A stretch of DNA of 64,000 nt from DATKNA01 sp963755755 (GTDB lineage: Bacteria; Actinomycetota; Actinomycetes; Actinomycetales; Kineosporiaceae), in assembly GCA_963755755.1 (NCBI GenBank), contig CAVWLJ010000010.1, positions 62,001 through 126,000 on the forward strand. The letters are read 5' to 3'. The notes beneath the pieces are model-generated. The model was not told where the DNA came from. It ran no database searches and saw only the letters and a program-made list of their open reading frames with translations. How positions within the stretch are numbered: position 1 is the stretch's first letter; each line of letters begins with the position of its first letter. Below are positions 57,648 through 64,000 of the stretch, one piece after another. The translations under genes were made by a program, and so were the position numbers.

Positions 57648-58376
57648 TCATCCCGCCGATCGCAAGCCCTGCCGGTCGTCCGGCGTGTCCGCACCCAGGA
57701 GGCCGAACCACAGGTTGTTGCCCCCCGAGTTCGCCGTCTGTGTGGCGACGAGCAGCTTCATCTCTTCATTGCTCAGTTCGAGCGTGACGTTCGCCTGCGG
57801 GACGGTCTGGGTCGTGGTGCTCCCGCCGCTGGGCTGCGTCACAGGCCCGGAGGCCAGGACCTTGACCTTGTTGAGCAAGGTGAAGGCCCTGGGCAGGCTG
57901 TTGCTGTTGCTCGCCTTGTTGGCCGCGTAGATCCGGATCAGGGATCCCGGCTGGAGCAGGCCCGCGAGCCGTTGGGGGTCGGGGAGGCTCAGTTGCATCG
58001 CGACCTTCTTGGGGTCGAGCTGGACCGGCGGCGGGGGTGACACGGGAGCGTTCTGGAACTGGCCCCCGAACAGAGGCAGGCCGGCGACGACCTTGGTCGC
58101 CGTCCAGCCCGAGATCTGGGCGGGATTGGTCAACGGGCCCGAGGTCTCGCCCGTGCTCAACGCCTGGAGGACCGATTGGGGCACGGAGCGGAGCTGCGTG
58201 CGCACCTGCGAGGCCGGGGTGCCGGCGGCTACCGTGTTCTGCGCCACCAGCACCGGGACCTCGGTCTCCCCCGCGGCCGCGCGGGTGTCCGCGCCCTGCA
58301 CGTAGAGCCAGATGAGCGCCGTGCCCAGAGCCGCCACCAGGATCGAGGCGATCAGCAGCAGGGTGCGTCGTCCCAT
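57648..58376 (-). CDS. cpaB: CpaB/RcpC-like SAF-domain pilus assembly protein
   Basis: A 242-residue protein with a signal anchor (TLLLIASILVAALGTALIWL), a SAF (beta-clip) domain near 40-100 (VPVLVAQNTVAAGTPASQV) and a second conserved portion (MQLSLPDPQRLAGLLQPGSL). In Tad systems this family sits at the membrane and may modify or gate the pilus. It is intact and is the first gene of the cpaB-cpaE-tadA-tadB-tadC-receiver/GAF operon; ATG 58376. Confidence 0.85.
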   Translation of the reverse strand: MGRRTLLLIASILVAALGTALIWLYVQGADTRAAAGETEVPVLVAQNTVAAGTPASQVRTQLRSVPQSVLQALSTGETSGPLTNPAQISGWTATKVVAGLPLFGGQFQNAPVSPPPPVQLDPKKVAMQLSLPDPQRLAGLLQPGSLIRIYAANKASNSNSLPRAFTLLNKVKVLASGPVTQPSGGSTTTQTVPQANVTLELSNEEMKLLVATQTANSGGNNLWFGLLGADTPDDRQGLRSAG

Positions 58377-58680
58377 GTCGTCCCATCACTCGAGTCGAGG
58401 CCGGTCTGGCTCCCCCGCGGGCGGTGTCGCCGGCCCGCCCGGCCCAAGACAGGGACGGTACCCCGCCGAGCCGCCCCAGCGGCCCGCCTCCTTGGGACCG
58501 GCCGGTCGGCTCCCCCGCGCATGACCGACGGTCACGCTAAACCCTTCCCCGCCCGTAAGGGAAGCTCGTGCCGCACGGTCGGTGCCGCCACCCGGCGCAC
58601 CCGTTGCTCCGGACCGCACAACCCGTCGTCGCATCCGCACGCGCCTCCTGCCCACGGTGATCGTCGCAGGTCAGCACGGA
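58377..58680. promoter_or_regulatory. Upstream region of the tad operon with a 13-bp palindrome
   Basis: The 304 bases hold no plausible gene. TGACCG-A-CGGTCA (58522-58534) is a perfect inverted repeat 146 bases upstream of the cpaB start. CTTCCC (58552-58557) and GGGAAG (58567-58572) also face each other. Either may mark an operator for the tad operon; no clear -10/-35 pair was found. Confidence 0.3.
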
Positions 58681-60264
58681 TCACGCCCTCGCACCGGCCA
58701 CCACGGCCAGCACCCGGGTGCGGGTCGCGTCGTCCGCCCAGCTGCGCGCGACCTGGCTCAGCCGCCGCGCGGCGAGCAGGACGAAGGCGACCGTGAGCAG
58801 CAGCGTGCTGGGCATGCTCGCCGCCCCCTCACCCGCGAGGAAGGTGTAGAGCAGCCCGGTCGCCGTCGTCGTCGTCGCGAGCACGGCCGAGTAGCCGGCC
58901 ATCGCGGCCGGCGGTGCGGGCTGGTCGCGGGCCTCGCGCAGCGCCGCGGCGTAGGGCCGCTCGACGGACCACCGTGCACATCGCGCGACCACCTGCGCGG
59001 TCGTCGCGGCGAACGCGCCGAGCACCGCGACCGCCTCGGCGGCCGTGGGGACCCCGGCCCGGAGGGCCGCGGCCACGAGCGCGACGAGGCCGCCCGCCGC
59101 GCACACCTCGGCGATGACGATCATCCGCGCGGTGAACATCCGGCGCGGCGGCCCGGGGAGCGTCTCGCGCCAGAGCGCACCCGGACCGTCGAGCGCGAAC
59201 GCGTTGACCCCGAAGAGCAGCCCGGCGCCGGACGCGACGAGGCCCGGCAGCAGCGCCACCATCGCCCAGTCCAGCCCGGACGCCGCGGCTGCCGCGCCGG
59301 GGATGATCCCGAGGGCGGCGATGCCCCGGCGCAACGGTGGGGAGCGCCAGACCCCGGCGTGGTCGATGCGCAGGTTGGCGCGCAGCGCAGTCGACGCCTG
59401 GGCGCGCCGTCGCCTCGGCCGGCTCTCGCCGCGGACCTGCAGGAGCGCGGGCCGGCGTTGCAGCAGCGCCAGCAGCCGGACGCCGGCGAACCACGCGGCG
59501 ATCACGGTCGCCGCGAGGACGGCCAGCGCCAGCGCCCAGCCCCCGTAGCCGCCGCCCTCCGCCGCGGCCGTCGCGGCGAGGACCAGCCCCCGAGTCGGAG
59601 CCGCGTCCAGAGTGGTCGTGACCCGTCCGGTCAGGGCGACGAACGCCACCGTCGCGGCGGCGCCGGCCGCGACGAGCCGGACCGCCCAGACACCGGCCGG
59701 TGTCGTGCGGAGGAGCTCGACCACCCAGCCCACCGCCTGCGCCACCACCGTGCAGGTCCCGATCCACACCAGCGTGAGCAGCAGCGCCGCCCAGAGGCCG
59801 GGCACCGGCCCCAGCGCCCACGCGGTCAGCGCGAGCAGCATCACCGCCTGCACCGACCACGCGATGTTGAGCGGCGCCGTGACGATCGCCCCGAGGTGGT
59901 CCGCCGCCGGCGAGACGAGGAACGCGACGGCCTGCTCGCGTGTGATCAGCTGACGCCCGCCGGCGCCGGTGGTGGCGGCGACCACCGAGCTCGCCGCGAA
60001 GAAGAGCCAGGCGGACGGCGCGAGCAGGAAGAACGAGAAACTCTGGCGACCCGACCCGTGCGCGAGCGTGGCGAGCGTGACCGCGAGGATCGCGACGACC
60101 GGCAGCAGCGTCGTCCCCAGGATCGCCCGGCGACGGGCGGGCCCGCGCAGGGCGGCGAGCCGGAGGGCGGTGAGGGCGCGGACCTGGCCCCAGGCCCCCG
60201 GTGGGCGGCCGGCGACCGGTCGGGGTGCCGGCGTGCGGTGCCGGCTCTCGGCGAGCGCGGTCAC
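58681..60264 (-). CDS. ABC transporter permease-like membrane protein
   Basis: A 527-residue protein with about ten to twelve hydrophobic helices grouped in two halves (ILGTTLLPVVAILAVTLATL, LFFAASSVVAATTGAGGRQL, WALALAVLAATVIAAWFAGV and later WAMVALLPGLVASGAGLL). No ATPase motif of its own. GTG 60264 overlaps the ATPase gene stop (GTGA), so the two are a transporter pair. The substrate is unknown; the ABC-2-like exporter type is suggested by the ATPase, not by a clear permease signature. Confidence 0.75.
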   Translation of the reverse strand: MTALAESRHRTPAPRPVAGRPPGAWGQVRALTALRLAALRGPARRRAILGTTLLPVVAILAVTLATLAHGSGRQSFSFFLLAPSAWLFFAASSVVAATTGAGGRQLITREQAVAFLVSPAADHLGAIVTAPLNIAWSVQAVMLLALTAWALGPVPGLWAALLLTLVWIGTCTVVAQAVGWVVELLRTTPAGVWAVRLVAAGAAATVAFVALTGRVTTTLDAAPTRGLVLAATAAAEGGGYGGWALALAVLAATVIAAWFAGVRLLALLQRRPALLQVRGESRPRRRRAQASTALRANLRIDHAGVWRSPPLRRGIAALGIIPGAAAAASGLDWAMVALLPGLVASGAGLLFGVNAFALDGPGALWRETLPGPPRRMFTARMIVIAEVCAAGGLVALVAAALRAGVPTAAEAVAVLGAFAATTAQVVARCARWSVERPYAAALREARDQPAPPAAMAGYSAVLATTTTATGLLYTFLAGEGAASMPSTLLLTVAFVLLAARRLSQVARSWADDATRTRVLAVVAGARA

Positions 60265-61052
60265 GCGAGCATCCGTCGGTAGCGCTGCTCGCCCTCCGGG
60301 CCGGTCAGCGCGCCAGCTCGCGCCGTGCCGACCGCCCGGCCCCCGCGCAGCACGACGGCGGTCTCGCAGGCGGCCGCGGCGAGCGAGACGAGGTGGGTGG
60401 AGACGAGGACGGCGGCGCCCGCCTCGCGCTCGGCGGCGACGAGGGCGAGGGTGGCGTCGACGCCGAGCGGATCCACACCGTCGAACGGCTCGTCGAGCAG
60501 GAGGACGCGCGGCGCGTGGAAGGCTGCGAGCACGACGGACAGCCGTCGCCCCATGCCGTGCGAGAAGCCGGCCGCGACGCGGTCCGCCACGTCCGCGAGG
60601 TCGAACTGCTCGAGCAGCTCCCGGGCGCGCTCCTCCCACCCGGTCAGGCCGCGCAGTCTCGCCGCCAGCTGCAGGTGCTCCCAGGGCGTCGCCCGTGGCA
60701 CCAGTCCCCCGACGTCGGGGCAGTAGCCGACGAGCGCCTTGGCGGCCTGAGGCCGGCGGCGGACGTCGACGTCCCCGACGCGCACGGAGCCGTCGCTGGC
60801 GGGCACCACGCCGGCGAGCACCCGCAGGGTGGTCGACTTGCCGGCGCCGTTGCGCCCCACGAGGGCGACGGACCCGCCGGCGGGAACGGTGAGGTCGAGG
60901 TCGCGGACGGCGTCCACCTCGCCGAAGCGGACGGCGAGACCGTCGACCTGGACGGCCGGCGCGGGCTCGGGCGCCGGCGCGCCGTCGGCCGTTGCCGCGC
61001 TTCGGGACGCCTGGGTCGTCTGGGCCGCGGACGGCTCGACGGGGGACGGCAC
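60261..61052 (-). CDS. ABC transporter ATP-binding protein
   Basis: A 263-residue ABC ATPase: Walker A VGRNGAGKSTTLRVLAG near residue 68, an ABC signature in altered form FSHGMGRRLSVVLA (usual LSGGQ), Walker B RVLLLDEPFDGVDPLG, and a switch His (VSTHLVSLA). A 30-residue Ala/Pro-rich N-terminal extension precedes the core. It drives the adjacent membrane protein. ATG 61052, with the fadD-like gene just upstream on the same strand. Confidence 0.88.
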   Translation of the reverse strand: MPSPVEPSAAQTTQASRSAATADGAPAPEPAPAVQVDGLAVRFGEVDAVRDLDLTVPAGGSVALVGRNGAGKSTTLRVLAGVVPASDGSVRVGDVDVRRRPQAAKALVGYCPDVGGLVPRATPWEHLQLAARLRGLTGWEERARELLEQFDLADVADRVAAGFSHGMGRRLSVVLAAFHAPRVLLLDEPFDGVDPLGVDATLALVAAEREAGAAVLVSTHLVSLAAAACETAVVLRGGRAVGTARAGALTGPEGEQRYRRMLA

Positions 61053-61098
61053 GGCCGACAGTCTGCCAGCGACCCCGCGGTTCGGGGGGTGGTACCCG

Positions 61099-62886
61099 TC
61101 AGGTGTAGAGGCCCTCGACCTGCTGTGCGAACTCCTTGAGCACGACCGCCCGCTTGAGGCTCAGCTTCGGCGTGAGGTGTCCGCCGGCCTCGGTGAAGTC
61201 GGTGTCGAGGACGACGAACTTGCGGATCGACTCGGCCTTGCTCACGGCCTCGTTCGCGTGGTCGACCGCCCGCTGCAGCTCCCTGAGGACGTCGGGGTCC
61301 GTGGCTGCCGCCGCGACGTCCATCGGGGGCTTGCCCTGGTTGGCGAGCCAGCCGGGCAGCATCTCGGCGTCCAGGGTGATGAGGGCGCCGATGAACGGCC
61401 GCTGGTCGCCGACGACCATGCACTGCGAGACGAGGACGTGGGCGCGCAGCCGGTCCTCGAGGACCATCGGCGCGACGTTCTTGCCTCCGGCGGTGACGAT
61501 GATCTCCTTCTTGCGGCCGGTGATCCGCACGAACCCGTCGTCGTCGATCTCGCCCAGGTCGCCGGTGTGGAACCAGCCGTCCTCCAGCGCCTCGGCCGTC
61601 GCCTGCGGGTTCTCGAAGTAGCCGCGCATCACGTTGACACCCTTGACGAGCAGCTCGCCGTCGTCCGCGGTCCGCACCCCGACGCCCGGGAGCGGCCGGC
61701 CGACAGTACCGATCTTGATCTGTTCCGGGGTGTTGACGGTGGCGGGCGCTGTCGTCTCCGTCAGGCCCCAGCCCTCGAGGATGACGACGCCGATGCCGCG
61801 GAAGAAGTGGCCGAGCCGGGCGCCCAGCGGAGCACCGCCGGAGACGGCGTACTGCACCTGCCCGCCGAGGCGCTCGCGCAGCTTGCCGTAGACGAGGCGG
61901 TCGAACAGCGCGTGCCGCACCCGCAGCGCGACGCCCGGGCCGCCGTCCTCGTGCGCCCGGCTCCAGGCGATCGCCGTCTCGGTGGCGGCGGTGAAGATCC
62001 GGCCCTTGCCGCCCGCCTGGGCCGTGGCCTCCGCCGAGTTGTAGATCTTCTCGAAGACCCGGGGGACGGCCAGCACGAACGTCGGCCGGAACCCGCCGAG
62101 GTCGTCGATGAGGTTCTTGACGTCCGGGGTGTGCCCCATCCGGGCCCGGGCCGCGATGCACAGCACCTGGACGAACCGCGCGAAGACGTGCGCCAGCGGC
62201 AGGAAGAGCAGCGTGCTCGCGCCCGGCGCGCACACCACCTCGGCCAGGTAGGTCGTGGCGTTGAGGGCGAGGTCGCGGAAGTTGGCGTGCGTGAGCTCGC
62301 AGCCCTTGGGCCGGCCGGTGGTGCCCGAGGTGTAGATCAGAGTGGCCACGCTCTCGCCCGACAGGGTCGCCCGCCGGGTCTCGATCTCGGCGTCGTCCAC
62401 GGCGTCGCCGGCGCGGGCGAGCTCGTCGAGGGCGCCGTCGTCGATCGTCCAGACCCAGCGCAGCGCGCTGAGGTCGGCGCGGACCGTGCCCACGGTCGCG
62501 GCGTGCGCCGTCGTCTCGACGACGACGCCGACGGCGCCGGAGTCGCCGAGGATCCACGCCACCTGCTCCGGGGACGAGGTCTCGTAGACGGGAACCGTCA
62601 CGGCGCCCGCGAACCACACGGCGACGTCGGTGAGGGTCCACTCGTACCGCGTCTTGGAGATGAGCGCGACGCGGTCGCCGGGCCGGACGCCGGCCGCCAC
62701 GAGACCCTTCGCCAGCCGGGTGACCTCGGCGAGGAAGGCGGTGGCGGAGACGTCCTCCCAGCCGCCGTCCGCCGGCCGGCTGAAGAGGACGGCGTCGGGC
62801 TGCTCGCGGGCGGCGTCCACGACGAGGTCGGTGAGGTCGGCCTGCGGATCCGGCGCGACGAGCGCCGGGACGGTGATCTCGAGCAC
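61099..62886 (-). CDS. Long-chain fatty-acid-CoA ligase (FadD15-like)
   Basis: A 595-residue AMP-forming acyl-CoA synthetase. ATP-binding P-loop LIYTSGTTGRPKGCELTHAN near residue 180, GWGLTETTAPATVNT near 380, and VKGVNVMRGYFENP leading to DGWFHTGDLGEIDDDGFV with the catalytic hinge in ITGRKKEIIVTAGGKN near 465. A hydrophobic helix-like N-terminus (TLTDVAVWFAGAVTVPVYET) suits acyl chains. GTG 62886 has AGGAGG five bases upstream. In mycobacteria the same type of gene (fadD15) stands near the SRPBCC gene. Confidence 0.92.
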   Translation of the reverse strand: MLEITVPALVAPDPQADLTDLVVDAAREQPDAVLFSRPADGGWEDVSATAFLAEVTRLAKGLVAAGVRPGDRVALISKTRYEWTLTDVAVWFAGAVTVPVYETSSPEQVAWILGDSGAVGVVVETTAHAATVGTVRADLSALRWVWTIDDGALDELARAGDAVDDAEIETRRATLSGESVATLIYTSGTTGRPKGCELTHANFRDLALNATTYLAEVVCAPGASTLLFLPLAHVFARFVQVLCIAARARMGHTPDVKNLIDDLGGFRPTFVLAVPRVFEKIYNSAEATAQAGGKGRIFTAATETAIAWSRAHEDGGPGVALRVRHALFDRLVYGKLRERLGGQVQYAVSGGAPLGARLGHFFRGIGVVILEGWGLTETTAPATVNTPEQIKIGTVGRPLPGVGVRTADDGELLVKGVNVMRGYFENPQATAEALEDGWFHTGDLGEIDDDGFVRITGRKKEIIVTAGGKNVAPMVLEDRLRAHVLVSQCMVVGDQRPFIGALITLDAEMLPGWLANQGKPPMDVAAAATDPDVLRELQRAVDHANEAVSKAESIRKFVVLDTDFTEAGGHLTPKLSLKRAVVLKEFAQQVEGLYT

Positions 62887-62946
62887 GGAGGCCTCCTGAC
62901 CGAGAACTGATCGCGGGCGACGCCCGGAACTCCGACCATAACCAGC

Positions 62947-62965
62947 GCGGACCGTCGCGGTCTGC
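62947..62965. promoter_or_regulatory. Possible operator in the fadD/SRPBCC divergent region
   Basis: GCGGACCG (62947-62954) and CGGTCTGC (62958-62965) form a near-perfect 8-bp inverted repeat with a three-base spacer, 60-80 bases upstream of the fadD start on the minus strand. Only a weak candidate. Confidence 0.25.
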
Positions 62966-63034
62966 ACCCCTGGCGTGCCGCGCCGGGCGGCTGGAGGCCC
63001 GAAGGGCCGCGGCGCCACCCGCGCCCGCCCCCGG

Positions 63035-63149
63035 TACCCTGCCCCGACGGGCCGCGTCGTGCGGCCGCGCAACGCCCGACACGCCTCAGAAGTACCCTGC
63101 CCCGACGGGCCGCGTCGTGCGGCGCGCAACGCCCGACACGCGTCAGAAG
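63035..63149 (+). repeat. Tandem duplication of a 57/58-bp segment upstream of the SRPBCC gene
   Basis: 63035-63092 and 63093-63149 are the same segment repeated head to tail. Both begin TACCCTGCCCCGACGGGCCG and end TCAGAAG; they differ by one missing C and one C-to-G change. The second copy runs into AAGGAGG, the ribosome binding site of the SRPBCC gene. Each copy opens with TACCCT, which fits the TANNNT -10 pattern. Confidence 0.9.
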
Positions 63150-63160
63150 GAGGCGAGGGC

Positions 63161-63604
63161 ATGGCCGACCGGACCGAGTCGAGCATCGTCGTCGATGCCG
63201 CGCCGGGTGACGTCCTCGACGTCATCGCCGACTTCGACGCCTACCCCGAGTGGACCGGCGCGGTCCGGCAGGCGGAGGTGCTCGAGGAGTTCGAGGACGG
63301 CTGGGCGCGCACCGTCCGGTTCGTGCTCGACGCCGGCGCCCTCAAGGACACCTACACCCTGGCGTACACCTGGGACGTGATCGAGGACGGCACGGGCACG
63401 GTCTCGTGGACCCTCGTCGAGGCGGGCATCCTCAAGGCCATGGACGGCTCCTACCGCCTGCGTCCCACGACGGCGGGCACCGAGGTCACGTACACCCTCA
63501 GCGTCGAGGTGAAGATGCCGATGCTCGGCATGCTGCGCCGCAAGGCGGAGAAGACGATCATCGACACCGCGCTGAAGGAGCTGAAGAAGCGGGCCGAGGG
63601 GTAG
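63161..63604 (+). CDS. SRPBCC (START/Bet v 1-like) protein
   Basis: A 147-residue soluble lipid- or polyketide-binding-type fold. It resembles the family of the mycobacterial protein that stands next to fadD15: SSIVVDAAPGDVLDVIADFD, YPEWTGAVRQAEVLEEFEDG, VSWTLVEAGILKAMDGSYRL, LGMLRRKAEKTIIDTALKEL. No catalytic residues are known. ATG 63161 has AAGGAGG eight bases upstream, just after the tandem duplication. The neighbour is an ArsA-like ATPase starting five bases after its stop. Confidence 0.88.
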   Translation: MADRTESSIVVDAAPGDVLDVIADFDAYPEWTGAVRQAEVLEEFEDGWARTVRFVLDAGALKDTYTLAYTWDVIEDGTGTVSWTLVEAGILKAMDGSYRLRPTTAGTEVTYTLSVEVKMPMLGMLRRKAEKTIIDTALKELKKRAEG

Positions 63605-63609
63605 GTCCG

Positions 63610-64000
63610 GTGCGGCTCCTGCTCCTGGCGGGCACCGGTGGTGCGGGGACGTCGACCGTCGCCGCCGCCACCGCCGTCCGCGCCGCTCGCCGCGGCGTCA
63701 AGACCCTGCTGCTGACCCCCGAGCCGGGGGGTTCGGCACCGTTCGGCCGCGCCGACGGCGAGGTCGAGCCCGGCCTCGTGCTGCGGACCCTCGACCCGTG
63801 GGCCCGCGCCGACCGGGCCTGGGCGGCGGTCGAGCGCCCCGCGACGGCGTTGCTCTCGGCGCTCGGCTCCGCCCCGCTCGAGGCGGCTGAGCTGACCGCG
63901 CTGCCCGGACTCGACGACGTGCTCACCCTGCTCGAGATCCGGGACGCCGCCGCGGCCGGCTGGGACCTCGTCGTCGTCGACGCCCCCGCCCTGACCAGGA
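63610..64000 (+). CDS. ArsA-like P-loop ATPase, N-terminal part (gene continues past the window)
   Basis: 130 residues visible, from GTG 63610. The N-terminal strand and P-loop read RLLLLAGTGGAGTSTVAAAT, with no lysine in the GxxGxGK(T/S) pattern: the canonical GKGGVGKTT has become GTGGAGTST. Then VKTLLLTPEPGGSAPFGRAD and WDLVVVDAPALTR (Walker B/switch-like). It belongs to the ArsA/GET3-type family paired with the SRPBCC gene in many actinobacteria. The lysine changes suggest altered or lost ATP hydrolysis, but the rest of the protein lies outside the window. Confidence 0.82.
   Translation, partial: MRLLLLAGTGGAGTSTVAAATAVRAARRGVKTLLLTPEPGGSAPFGRADGEVEPGLVLRTLDPWARADRAWAAVERPATALLSALGSAPLEAAELTALPGLDDVLTLLEIRDAAAAGWDLVVVDAPALTR

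Noticed and set aside
58386..58655. An 89-residue minus-strand open frame upstream of cpaB
   Set aside because: Arg/Gly-rich composition, no start with a ribosome binding site and no recognisable pattern; the region reads better as regulatory DNA.

Overview
The window is about 74% G+C and reads as a chromosomal segment of a high-GC actinobacterium (class Actinomycetes). Two things support this. The first is a long stretch whose gene order I recognise from mycobacteria and relatives: pepA, gcvT, cobU/T/S, glycerate kinase, erpA, adoK, ctaC, qcrCAB, ctaE, trpD, a DnaQ-UvrC fusion, an NlpC/P60 protein, fadD, an SRPBCC protein and an ArsA-like ATPase. The second is lineage-typical protein forms: an actinobacterial CtaF, an extended QcrB, a dihaem QcrC, DUF3043, a mycothiol-type DinB protein and an AdoK closely resembling the mycobacterial enzyme. 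I cannot place it to genus.

Layout: 1-8.5 kb holds the tail of a SpoU RNA methyltransferase, a GNAT, a DinB-like protein, an EamA exporter, class I lysyl-tRNA synthetase and, divergently, the MurL/MurD2 pair that installs D-Glu in peptidoglycan by the ligate-L-Glu-then-epimerise route. 8.7-11.9 kb holds a LacI regulator, a PNPOx-like flavoprotein, a membrane protein and a flavodoxin. 11.9-25.4 kb holds pepA, gcvT, cobU-cobT-cobS, an aldo/keto reductase, DUF3043, an M20 peptidase, a GGDEF/EAL protein, glycerate kinase and erpA. 25.4-38.9 kb is the respiratory core (adoK, aat, ctaC-ctaD-ctaF, then on the other strand ctaE-qcrC-qcrA-qcrB), with an L,D-transpeptidase and a small cupin/MarR module in between, followed by a receiver-like gene and trpD. 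39-47 kb carries an Lrp-type sensor domain, the DnaQ-UvrC fusion, an NYN-domain protein, an NlpC/P60 hydrolase, a secreted HExxH protein and a polytopic GT-C-like protein. 47.4-58.4 kb is a Tad/Flp pilus region: a 44-residue Flp prepilin, a two-component system, a stand-alone DnaB-type ATPase, a receiver-linker-GAF protein, and tadC, tadB, tadA, cpaE and cpaB. 58.7-64 kb holds an ABC exporter, a FadD15-like ligase, the SRPBCC protein and the start of an ArsA-like ATPase.

Two features cut across the window. First, about 31 apparent frameshifts break about 22 genes, including ones that are normally essential or strongly conserved (qcrA, trpD, murL). Nearly all look like single extra G/C bases, so I read them as sequence errors rather than decay; such genes are annotated end to end with the break noted. 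Second, many genes start 6-8 nt after a TANNNT -10 element with no ribosome binding site, which suggests leaderless mRNAs. Translationally coupled genes with 4-base GTGA/ATGA stop-start overlaps are common and help fix starts.

The most unusual locus is the Tad region with its embedded regulators. Other points worth a look are MurL/MurD2 (MurL carries a 12-bp tandem repeat), the cupin/MarR operator, a 58-bp tandem duplication before the SRPBCC gene, a perfect 13-bp hairpin abutting adoK, a CobU fusion next to a diverged CobT, and a P-loop ATPase without the usual Walker A lysine.
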